Assembly (NCBI GenBank): GCA_002707085.1
Contig: PALY01000145.1
Coordinates: 1 to 13,363 of the forward strand
Source of the DNA: Deltaproteobacteria bacterium
GTDB lineage: Bacteria; Myxococcota_A; UBA796
Reading direction: 5' to 3'
DNA: 13,363 nucleotides
Of the stretch, positions 6,732 to 13,311 are shown piece by piece (position 1 is the first letter of the stretch; each line of letters starts with the position of its first letter). The notes below the pieces were generated by a model that did not search any database, was not told where the DNA came from, and worked only from the letters and a program-made list of their open reading frames with translations. The position numbers and the translations under genes were made by a program.

Positions 6732-7170
6732 GGATCACCACCCGGCCTTCTCGCCAGCCAAAGAAGCGGGGGGTTGCGATCAGCCCCAAAAGGATGGCAA
6801 GCAAACTGAAACCAGCTTTCCATGGGCGCAACGGATGGTCGACTCGTTCAGTGGCCACCACCACCAAATCATCTGCGCGAAAATGCCCAATAACAGTCAC
6901 AGTGTCCCGCACATTTAGACCTTCAGTCGATCCTTGCACAGGTACATCCCGAAGCGTCCCCGCAATGGTGTACATATTTGCATCCCGTATATGTGTGACC
7001 TGCCACAAAGGGAACAGCATGTCCGCACCTTCATGGTTCACAGGGTCCGCCAATGCCGCGCGATAGCCTTCGGGACGAGACAACGCGAAGTCTGTATACA
7101 CCGCACCCAAACCAAGCAGGATCAATAGCGAGACCATGATTTTCAAGAAACGATACCGGTCGGAGAACAT
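6724..7170 (-). CDS. Two-transmembrane protein with a small extracytoplasmic domain
   Basis: I do not recognise this 148-residue protein. It has a helix at about 9-27, a roughly 90-residue soluble part, a second helix at about 119-137 and a short basic C-terminus (GWREGRVVIRG). The soluble part contains alternating beta segments (MYTIAGTLRDVPV, GLNVRDTVTVIGHFRADDLVVVATERV), which read like a small beta barrel, possibly OB-like. Conserved-looking points are WQVTHI and HPLRPWK just before the second helix. The topology (short cytoplasmic ends, domain outside) suits an envelope accessory protein. It is first in the minus-strand operon with the YdjM-like protein and the alpha/beta hydrolase. The ATG at 7170 has a poor ribosome site; in-frame ATG at residue 12 is possible. 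The 62-bp gap to the divergent APS-kinase-like gene must hold the operon promoter. Confidence 0.68.
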   Translation of the reverse strand: MFSDRYRFLKIMVSLLILLGLGAVYTDFALSRPEGYRAALADPVNHEGADMLFPLWQVTHIRDANMYTIAGTLRDVPVQGSTEGLNVRDTVTVIGHFRADDLVVVATERVDHPLRPWKAGFSLLAILLGLIATPRFFGWREGRVVIRG

Positions 7171-7232
7171 GTAGAAGAGGTAGCCCCAGAGAAGGGTTCT
7201 CGCTACGATATCGACTCAAAGGGAGGTCACTT

Positions 7233-7787
7233 GTGAACACACCGTTCACCATCTGGTGTACAGGCTTACCGTCATCTGGCGGCACGGCCTTGGCAAAGGT
7301 CATCGCAGACCTGCTTGAAGAACAGAAACTGCCCGTCCAGTTGCTGCTCTCAACCTCTCTTCGGCAATCCAACACCATGGAGCCACTTGGCTTTGGCAAA
7401 AACGACCGCGACAAAAATGTGGCTCAACTGGGAGAAAGAGCGCATCGAGCCATGAAAGAAGGCGCGGTTGTTGTGGTGGCCGCAGTAAGTCCATTCGCGG
7501 ATGCCCGGCACGCTGTGAGACAAAAGGTTGGCGCATTTTTTGAGGTACATGTCTGCACACCAAAGCCCGCTTGTATCGATCAGTGCACGACGGGAAACTG
7601 GGCGAAAGCGCTCACAGGTGAGCTTCGAGACTTCACAGGGGTCGATCAGCCCTATGAAAAGCCAACACAACCGGACTGCGAGGTGGATTTATCTGTCTTG
7701 ACCATCACTGATGGTGCGCAGAGCGTTATCCACGCACTGGAGCGTGCAGGGCACCTCCCCGCTTCAGCCGACGCGGATCCCGGGTGA
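7233..7787 (+). CDS. APS-kinase (CysC)-like protein lacking the Walker A lysine
   Basis: The 184-residue protein aligns by eye along its length with adenylyl-sulfate kinase, which phosphorylates APS to PAPS with ATP. Retained features are the opening strand plus loop TIWCTGLPSSGGTALAKVIADLL (6-28), GFGKNDRDKNVAQLGE (53-68, matching the GFS..DR.ENIRR..E element), VVVVAAVSPFADARHAVR (79-96) and FTGVDQPYEKP (134-144), the APS-side loop. Two elements are broken. The P-loop reads GLPSSGGT, with Gly17 where the catalytic Lys belongs, and the DGDNxR segment is replaced by LSTSLRQ (39-45). The usual terminal Cys-/Arg-rich lid is also weak. It probably binds APS, PAPS or another nucleotide without normal kinase activity. 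GTG 7233 follows GGGAGG at ideal spacing. It converges on selD with a 24-base overlap. Confidence 0.78.
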   Translation: MNTPFTIWCTGLPSSGGTALAKVIADLLEEQKLPVQLLLSTSLRQSNTMEPLGFGKNDRDKNVAQLGERAHRAMKEGAVVVVAAVSPFADARHAVRQKVGAFFEVHVCTPKPACIDQCTTGNWAKALTGELRDFTGVDQPYEKPTQPDCEVDLSVLTITDGAQSVIHALERAGHLPASADADPG

Positions 7788-8795
7788 AGCGCTCAGGGTC
7801 CCAACAACCGCCGACGCCAGCGTCCCCTGTTCCCGTAAAGCTTGGATCAAATCGGTAGAACGTTCGGGTGCAACAGACAACAATAGGCCGCCCGACGTTT
7901 GAGGATCGCCCACAAGCTTCTTTTGGATATCTGTCACGGAATCCGACCACTCAACACGATCCCCGTAATACTCCAAGTTCCGACGAGTAGCCCCTGGGGC
8001 TATCCCCTGGTTCAACATGTCCAACGCACCGTCGATGACTGGAAGGGCAGAAAGATCCAAATCCAAACCGAGGCCAGAACCTTCGGCAATTTCGATTGCA
8101 TGACCCAACAAGGCAAACCCCGTCACATCGGTTGCTGCATGGACCCCAACCGTTCGCGCTGCGGCTGCCGCAGTATCGTTTAGGGCGCACATGATCTCGA
8201 CCACATTGCGTTCCTGTACAGGGGTAAGCGCTCCTTTCTTGATGGCAGTGGTCAACGTTCCGGACCCCAAAGGCTTGGTCAACACCAAATGATCGCCCGC
8301 ACAGCCACCACTGTTCTTCCAAATCTGGTCTGGATGTACGCGCCCGGTCACAGATAAACCAAATTTTGGCTCTGCATCATCGATGCTGTGACCTCCAACA
8401 ATCTGGATCCCAGCCGATTGACAGACCGAACCCGCCCCTTCAAGAATGGCCGCCCCCACAGAAGCATCGAGCTTGCCAATGGGCAAACCCAAGATCGCAA
8501 GTGCTGTGACCGGGACCCCGCCCATCGCGTAAACGTCCGATAGACTGTTGGCAGCAGCAATGCGGCCAAAGTCGACTGGATCGTCCACAATCGGCATGAA
8601 AAAGTCCACGGTTTGAATGACTGCAATGTCGTCGGAAAGACGCACGACTGCGCCATCGTCCCCTGTTTCAAGACCCACTAAAAGTGCAGGATCCGCCCAG
8701 CGAGGCAATGCTTTGACGATGGTACCCAGGTCCGCCGGACCCAGTTTGCATCCTCAGCCACCACCGTGGCTGAATTGCGTCAATCGCACATCCAT
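7764..8795 (-). CDS. selD: Selenide, water dikinase, selenocysteine-containing (Sec14)
   Basis: SelD makes selenophosphate from selenide and ATP, the donor for selenocysteine and 2-selenouridine synthesis. The full frame is 343 residues, starting at ATG 8795-8793 behind GGAGG at eight bases, and it crosses one in-frame TGA (8756-8754). Translated through it, the N-terminus reads RLTQFSHGGGUGCK (4-17), with U exactly at the active-site Cys/Sec of the family and Lys17 matching the essential Lys. Downstream are GDDGAV (45-50), VDFFMPIVDDPVDFGRIAA (63-81), LSDVYAMGG, GGHSIDD, TKPLGSGTLTTA, ATDVTGFALLGH and LVGDPQTSGGLLL, all strong SelD/PurM-type signatures with the usual length. A hairpin just after the TGA fits a bacterial SECIS. 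Stopping at the TGA would give a 13-residue peptide; starting after it removes the catalytic segment. Confidence 0.95.
8726..8744 (-). ncRNA. Bacterial SECIS-like hairpin in selD mRNA
   Basis: Nine bases after the UGA the mRNA can fold as an eight-pair stem, CUGGGUCC with GGACCUGG, with two G-U wobbles and a three-base GGC loop. The five inner pairs are all Watson-Crick. The loop lies about 18-20 bases downstream of the UGA, within the spacing known for bacterial SECIS elements that recruit SelB with Sec-tRNA. The fold was found by eye; energy was not computed. Confidence 0.72.
8754..8756 (-). other. selD: Recoded UGA (selenocysteine) codon 14 of selD
   Basis: The plus strand reads TCA, giving TGA on the coding strand between Gly13 and Gly15. 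The family active site is HGxGC/UGCK, so this stop sits at the one position where selenocysteine is known in SelD. The frame on both sides encodes conserved SelD sequence without any indel, which argues against a frameshift or pseudogene. Confidence 0.92.
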
Positions 8796-8836
8796 TCTGT
8801 CATCCTCCAATCGCGGCTTGAACGGCCGAACATTCA

Positions 8837-8877
8837 TTGACACAGTATTGGGTTGGCGGCCTGGGCGGTACTGTCAA
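8837..8877. promoter_or_regulatory. Imperfect inverted repeat TTGACAcAGTA-N21-TACTGTCAA
   Basis: The 135-bp divergent gap 8796-8930 between selD and the desaturase has no gene and no tRNA. It contains two nine-base arms that are exact reverse complements apart from one extra C in the left arm (8837-8847 and 8869-8877), 21 bases apart. The left TTGACA could also be a -35 hexamer for the desaturase, but no good -10 follows at 16-18 bases. It could be a two-site operator or an RNA hairpin in the desaturase leader. Function is inference. Confidence 0.35.
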
Positions 8878-8930
8878 CTGCGGTGGTTTGTTGGAGCCAG
8901 ACCCGAAAAAGCCGTGACGAGATGGTGATT

Positions 8931-10094
8931 ATGGCGCATCACCACTTCCCCATAAGTACGTTTCGTGGCATACAAAACCATATGGAAGTTCGCCCGTTCA
9001 CCATCGACAAGCTGACCCGGTCTCAATCGGTCCGGCTGAGAGACCTACGAGATGCCATTCCACAGGAGTGTTTCCAGATCGATTCGGCTCGCTCCTGGTG
9101 GACGCTCATCCGCATCTTTGGATGTATCGGTATTTTGATGGCAGCCATCCACGCTTTGCCACTTTCATGGGGTGCAGGCCTTGCTTGGCAAGCACCTGTG
9201 CTTTGTGTGCTTTGGCTGCTGACCGGCTGGGCAATGGTGGGACTATTTGTGCTGGGGCATGATTGTGGCCACAAAGCATTTTCCAAGAAACGCTGGGTCA
9301 ACAAAGTGGTCGGTCATCTCTGCATGTCTCCCCTATCGAATGCGCTGCACACCTGGACGGTCACCCACGACCATCATCACGCCCACACCCAACGCCGAGG
9401 AGAAGAGGTCGACTGGGCAGCACACCTGAAAACACGAGAGGAGTTCGACCAAACAAGCTGGAGAAAGGATCTCATCGTACGTTTGGGCTACGCCTTACCG
9501 TTTGGTGTGTTCTTCTGGATCATTACCAATACAGTCCGCAGGGGTTTTCTCGTCAAACGCCAAATCGGCGAACGACGGTTCAACTTGGAACGCATGGAGC
9601 TGCTGCTATCAAACCTCGTCATGCTAACGACCATTTCTGCGATCTACGGAGGCCTTCTGTACTTTGGCGGGCTTTGGACGATGCTGAAGTACTACGGAAT
9701 TCCTGGATTTGTAGCGACTGTCACCGGAGCATTGATCATCACGGTTCAGCACGCGAACCGACACACCCTGTCCTACACACAGAAAGGTTGGACGCCGATG
9801 CGCGGGCAACTGGTGTCCACATTTGATGTTCGCTTTCCACGATGGCTGGAGTGGGCATGGTGCAACATCACCATCCACATCCCTCATCATGTTGCCCCCA
9901 CCATCCCTTGGTACCACTTGCCAAAAGCGAGTGCTGCGCTGAAAGCAGCGTACCCCAATCATTATCAATCCCGGCCCTTCTCCACCTGGCATCTGGCTTG
10001 GTTCGCCAAAACGCCCATGTTGCGACTGGTTGAAGACTTGGGTGTGTATGTGATGGATTTACCCGAAAACGCGGAAGTAACCGCCGCGAAGTAG
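8931..10094 (+). CDS. Membrane fatty acid desaturase (acyl-lipid, Delta12/omega-type)
   Basis: The 387-residue di-iron membrane desaturase introduces a cis double bond into acyl chains, needing a ferredoxin-like electron donor and O2. The three histidine boxes are present: HDCGH (110-114), HDHHH (146-150, HxxHH) and HIPHH (316-320, HxxHH). A further His pair, QHANRH, lies between boxes 2 and 3. Hydrophobic segments near 58-78, 88-108, 200-220 and 245-290 give the four-helix topology with His boxes on the cytoplasmic side. Box spacing and the HDCGH form match the FADS1/DesA-like acyl-lipid group rather than the Delta9 acyl-CoA type (HRLxxH). The start is uncertain: ATG 8931 is used; ATG 8922 and ATG 8982 (MEVRPFTIDKL) are alternatives, none with a strong ribosome site. 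It is divergent from selD and 62 bp upstream of a lipoprotein gene. Confidence 0.88.
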   Translation: MAHHHFPISTFRGIQNHMEVRPFTIDKLTRSQSVRLRDLRDAIPQECFQIDSARSWWTLIRIFGCIGILMAAIHALPLSWGAGLAWQAPVLCVLWLLTGWAMVGLFVLGHDCGHKAFSKKRWVNKVVGHLCMSPLSNALHTWTVTHDHHHAHTQRRGEEVDWAAHLKTREEFDQTSWRKDLIVRLGYALPFGVFFWIITNTVRRGFLVKRQIGERRFNLERMELLLSNLVMLTTISAIYGGLLYFGGLWTMLKYYGIPGFVATVTGALIITVQHANRHTLSYTQKGWTPMRGQLVSTFDVRFPRWLEWAWCNITIHIPHHVAPTIPWYHLPKASAALKAAYPNHYQSRPFSTWHLAWFAKTPMLRLVEDLGVYVMDLPENAEVTAAK

Positions 10095-10156
10095 GCGCAA
10101 TTCCGGAAAACCAATTTGACCTCACAGTGATATAGGCATCCACCACAGGAGAAAAT

Positions 10157-10786
10157 ATGCGTGTACCGTTGCTGGCCATCGTCTTGTTTTTCGGGTTGAA
10201 CCTTGGCTGTACGGAAGACAAGTCGGACACGGGTTCACTCATCGATATACCTGCTGATGCTGACGCCGATGCAGACAGTGATGCTGACAGTGATGCAGAC
10301 GCAGATGCAGACAGTGACGCAGACGCAGATGCAGACAGTGATGCTGACTCAGACGCAGACAGTGACGCTGACGCTGACGGTGACGCCGATGCAGATAGTG
10401 ATGCGGATGCAGATGGAACCGGGCCGACCGAAAGTATCGCCATCGCCGGCAACTACTGGAACGAATCATTGACCGTCAGCTACAACATCACAGACTCGAC
10501 ATTCAGCGAAATCAATGGTCCTCCCAGCGCAACCACGTACACGTGGATGCTATCGATGTACGACAACGACGAACAGTACACCGTGGGAGAAAACCCAGCC
10601 GATCATTGGTTGGGTGAAGGTTGGACGCGAATTGACTGGGCATCGGGCGATGGAGCCGTATATGTTTGCATGACGATCGCTGTGGATGAAGCTGCTGCAA
10701 TTTCAGCAGAAGGGGCAGATTCTTCAGATGGATTCGACAGCGGATGTCCTGCTCTCGGTGGCTGGATGATGCTCTTACCTGTCTAA
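10157..10786 (+). CDS. Lipoprotein with a 27-unit Asp-Ala/Asp-Ser stalk and C-terminal domain
   Basis: The 209-residue predicted lipoprotein starts at an ATG with AGGAG five bases upstream. Residues 1-17 form a hydrophobic signal ending at a relaxed lipobox (LNLGC, Cys18), followed by EDKSDTG, a style common after the lipid Cys in myxobacterial-type lipoproteins. Residues 33-86 are 27 dipeptides with Asp at every second place (19 AD, 7 SD, 1 GD), an extended acidic stalk. Residues 90-209 form a compact domain with [38 protein letters not shown] and Cys171/Cys197, which may form a disulfide; it resembles small domains that follow Asp-rich linkers in other myxobacterial lipoproteins, but no function is known. 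It should sit on the outer membrane. The next lipoprotein gene follows after 88 bp on the same strand, so co-transcription is possible. Confidence 0.82.
   Translation: MRVPLLAIVLFFGLNLGCTEDKSDTGSLIDIPADADADADSDADSDADADADSDADADADSDADSDADSDADADGDADADSDADADGTGPTESIAIAGNYWNESLTVSYNITDSTFSEINGPPSATTYTWMLSMYDNDEQYTVGENPADHWLGEGWTRIDWASGDGAVYVCMTIAVDEAAAISAEGADSSDGFDSGCPALGGWMMLLPV
10253..10414 (+). repeat. Hexanucleotide-type tandem repeat coding for (A/S/G)D x27
   Basis: There are 162 bases of degenerate six-base units, GCN-GAY or AGT-GAY, all in frame. Codon choice varies (gca/gct/gcc, gac/gat), so the amino-acid pattern is conserved better than the DNA. This suggests selection on the protein as well as repeat slippage. 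The unit length is a multiple of three, so copy-number change alters stalk length without frameshift. Confidence 0.92.
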
Positions 10787-10874
10787 ACGAACTTTCCACC
10801 TTCATTATCACTGCGGACTTTTCCTACACCAACAGCCCCCCGCCCTCATCAGAACTCATTCAATCGAGCCAATC

Positions 10875-11786
10875 ATGACCACCAAGAATCCACTCTACAT
10901 CGCCATCCTCTTTGCTTTCTCCTCCGGTTGTGGTGAAAAAGTCGTTGCTGGCGAAGGCTATGAACTGTCGGACGTCGAAAATGAAGGCGAATCTTTAGAC
11001 CCATCATCGGACGAGGACGAGGACGAGGACGATGACGGTGATGACGACGACGATGACGATGACGATGATGAGGACGAGGAAGAAGAAGAGGAAGAAGAAC
11101 CCGAACTTGACGAAAGAACATTTGCGATGAAACTGCGGGTGTCTACGCTGATGCCTGGAATTTGGAATCCGGACAATCTAGAAGAAGTCCGTACCACCAG
11201 CTACCTGCGGGTCGACTGGGTCAGGGACGGTACATTCGTGCGGTGGACCGAAAAGCTCTGCGACATCAACTCGACGGAAGCCCATGGAGCGCAAACCAGC
11301 TTTCCACGTGCCTTCATCTCCAGCATGCCAGAACGTGAACGTTACGCGACCTTGTCTGAAGCAGAGGTCGGTGCCACATTTACAACCGAAGCCTACCTTT
11401 CCTTAGATGGTGTGGAACTGGATAATCCCTGGACCGATAGACTACCGACTTCAGCCAGCGATTCTCGAGTCTTCGATCAAGATTCAGATGGAGAAGCGGG
11501 CATCACGATTAACGTCGATGCCGGTATTGTTGCGGGCGATGTGTATGTCGTACAGCGTTCAGAATACCAACTGGAAGGACTGGTCATCGATCATGATCGA
11601 ATCGAAGCGTATATTGATTACGACGCAGACCAGTCCATATTGGGTGCATCAAATGGTGTTCTCACAATGGTCGAAGTCACCCCAGAGAGAAACCCTGACT
11701 CTACGGCCAGCTACGTGATTCTCCAGCAAGTGGATGACGACACATCCTGTTCCGACATCAAGTCAGCCGGCGAAAGTTTGTTCTAA
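10875..11786 (+). CDS. Putative lipoprotein with a poly-Asp/Glu linker and unknown C-terminal domain
   Basis: The product has 303 residues. The N-terminus (NPLYIAILFAFSSGCGEK) is a short signal with a relaxed lipobox at Cys19. Residues 46-75 are thirty consecutive acidic residues broken by one Gly, first Asp-rich and then eight Glu. The remaining 225 residues look like a folded beta-rich domain (TFAMKLRVSTLMPGIW, YLRVDWVRDGTFVRWTEKLC, ITINVDAGIVAGDVYVVQRSEYQLEGLVI) with Cys132 region and a Cys near the end (DTSCSD). I do not recognise the family. DQDSDGEAG is Ca-loop-like. The ATG has only a weak CGAG upstream. It is the second of a tandem pair with the Asp-Ala lipoprotein, and the shared plan (lipid anchor, acidic linker, domain) suggests surface display. 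Its stop lies 22 bp from the convergent DUF2723 gene. Confidence 0.78.
   Translation: MTTKNPLYIAILFAFSSGCGEKVVAGEGYELSDVENEGESLDPSSDEDEDEDDDGDDDDDDDDDDEDEEEEEEEEPELDERTFAMKLRVSTLMPGIWNPDNLEEVRTTSYLRVDWVRDGTFVRWTEKLCDINSTEAHGAQTSFPRAFISSMPERERYATLSEAEVGATFTTEAYLSLDGVELDNPWTDRLPTSASDSRVFDQDSDGEAGITINVDAGIVAGDVYVVQRSEYQLEGLVIDHDRIEAYIDYDADQSILGASNGVLTMVEVTPERNPDSTASYVILQQVDDDTSCSDIKSAGESLF
11010..11099 (+). repeat. Trinucleotide-rich GAN tract coding for 30 Asp/Glu(Gly) residues
   Basis: Ninety bases of GAC/GAT/GAG/GAA codons with a single GGT interruption, in frame, form the acidic linker of the second lipoprotein. Alternating GAC-GAG at the 5' end and runs of GAT/GAC and then GAA/GAG suggest local expansion in several steps. 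Confidence 0.9.
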
Positions 11787-11808
11787 ATCTGCATGCTGAA
11801 GTTTTGAC

Positions 11809-13311
11809 TCAGTCCACCGATCCGGTGTCTTCACCGCTATCTTCAGACTCCACCGCTTCATCATCCACCGATTCCACAGACCACGTGCCAGCTTCGGCCG
11901 GGTTTGCCAGAAACCCTTGAGCTTCGATGGGGCGGAGAAGCCGTTCATCGTAGATGCGGACTGTCCTTGACTCCGTCAACTCCTGTCGCTCTTCGGTCTG
12001 CCAAATCGGATCGCCATGATGGAACCACGAAGAAAAGACTGCAGCACCCTCACCATTGGCTTCTATCCGAACCACATCCACATCGGGTCGCTGTTGATCC
12101 ACCTTTTGCATGGATACCAGCCCCGCACGGACCGACCAGTCGGAAGAGACCAACACAGCACCTTCCGGAACAGCGTCCAGGACCTCTGAGAGTCCGTGCG
12201 CCCATTTCTGGTGAACCTCTTTGTTCATGACTTCTCGGTTGTTCAAAGCAAGTACACACAAGCCCACAAACGCTGCCATCGACACAAGAGCCTCACGTCC
12301 ACGGGCGTACTGAGTCACCGTCACACCCAGAACGACTACACCCCACCATATCAATGGAATGAACGAAAACCCCGCATCCGAGGTTCGGTAGACACATGCA
12401 AATACAACTTGTGCGACCGCGTAACCAAACACGGCCCAACCCAGCCGCTTGGGACGGATGACCAGCGGTGCCACAAATGCAATGGCTGAAACCACTGCAG
12501 CTTGTAAGCCCACCATAGACAGCACACGCCCTAAAGAGGGAGCATCGAAGAAGCGGGCAACATCCAAGCCGGTCACAAACGTCGAGAAACCCACAAAACC
12601 TGGTACCGCGCCCATCGCCACCCAAGGTGTGGATGGGTCATGGATCCGCACCCACAAATCCAAATACAGCGCACCTTGAACAAACACGCCCAACAACAAT
12701 CCGGCAGCAACCTGTCGTGTAAACAGCTGTTGACGGTTTTGCGTGGCGAGCAAAGCCAATAAAAACAACAGGTTCTGGGGACGATGTCCTACAGCAAGCA
12801 CGGCCAGCATCACTCCGAACGCGCTCCAAAAATCTGGCATGCCCTCATGCTTTCTAAAGATTGCCCAAGCAGAAGCAGACATCAACAGAAGGTCCAACGA
12901 GTAGACCTCTGGAACACTAAAGGCTCGGATAGAAATCGGGATGGTCAATATGAGACCTGCCATCACTGTAGACATCCATGGGCCGCCACCCAGAGAACGA
13001 ATGAGGCCCCGTGTACAGACTGCAGCGACCACTGCCAATCCCGCAACCATTGCAGCAATCCGGCCTGCGGGGTGAGCGGCTGGAATCAGTTGGCTTGCAA
13101 GCCAGGCCAAGTTCGTCCAAAGGGGGTACCCAGGCGCATGGGGGACTCCACCGAGGGCGCCGCACATGGTCAACTCGGCAATGTCAGCACCTCCTGACCA
13201 GGACCACATGATGGTGGATCCCAACAAGGCAGAACCAAACAATATCAACGCAATAACCGCCATCCCTTCAGAAACGCGAGTGGTCGACTGCACTGTGCGT
13301 ATCCGTGACAC
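11809..13311 (-). CDS. DUF2723/TMEM260-like polytopic membrane protein (predicted GT-C glycosyltransferase)
   Basis: The product has about 500 residues: some ten to twelve transmembrane helices to about residue 375, then a soluble domain of about 125 residues. The first loop reads GGADIAEL (40-47) and then GGVPHAPGYPLW (54-65), the signature of DUF2723, whose animal member TMEM260 is a protein O-mannosyltransferase; Asp43/Glu46 are at the expected GT-C catalytic loop. HRPQNLLF (near 174-181) is another family landmark. It probably transfers a sugar from a polyprenyl-phosphate donor on the outer face of the inner membrane; the acceptor is unknown. The C-terminus is acidic and ends EDSGEDTGSVD. 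GTG 13311 is the outermost recognised start, with weak ribosome signal, and the frame stays open to the window edge, so the true start may lie further upstream. It converges on the D/E-rich lipoprotein gene. Confidence 0.85.
   Translation of the reverse strand: MSRIRTVQSTTRVSEGMAVIALILFGSALLGSTIMWSWSGGADIAELTMCGALGGVPHAPGYPLWTNLAWLASQLIPAAHPAGRIAAMVAGLAVVAAVCTRGLIRSLGGGPWMSTVMAGLILTIPISIRAFSVPEVYSLDLLLMSASAWAIFRKHEGMPDFWSAFGVMLAVLAVGHRPQNLLFLLALLATQNRQQLFTRQVAAGLLLGVFVQGALYLDLWVRIHDPSTPWVAMGAVPGFVGFSTFVTGLDVARFFDAPSLGRVLSMVGLQAAVVSAIAFVAPLVIRPKRLGWAVFGYAVAQVVFACVYRTSDAGFSFIPLIWWGVVVLGVTVTQYARGREALVSMAAFVGLCVLALNNREVMNKEVHQKWAHGLSEVLDAVPEGAVLVSSDWSVRAGLVSMQKVDQQRPDVDVVRIEANGEGAAVFSSWFHHGDPIWQTEERQELTESRTVRIYDERLLRPIEAQGFLANPAEAGTWSVESVDDEAVESEDSGEDTGSVD

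Noticed and set aside
7764..8708. selD starting at TTG 8708 as a shorter protein without the TGA
   Set aside because: That start lacks a ribosome site and removes the catalytic HGGGUGCK segment; the upstream ATG has GGAGG and keeps full homology.
8754..8756. selD as a pseudogene with a nonsense mutation
   Set aside because: The stop falls exactly at the Sec/Cys site, is followed by a SECIS-like hairpin, and the rest of the frame is intact.
8796..8930. tRNA-Sec gene (selC) in the gap upstream of selD
   Set aside because: No GGTTCGA-type T loop, no long variable arm and no acceptor pairing on either strand; only the inverted repeat is visible.
10253..10414. CRISPR-like or iteron array
   Set aside because: Units are six bases, contiguous, in frame and codon-degenerate with no spacers; it is a coding repeat.
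10239..10469. Minus-strand frame rich in His/Arg/Leu across the Asp-Ala repeat, and the Ser/Ala-rich frame at 9868-10452
   Set aside because: Both are mirror products of the GAY-GCN repeat; there are no ribosome sites and they are antisense to a gene with a signal peptide and good start.
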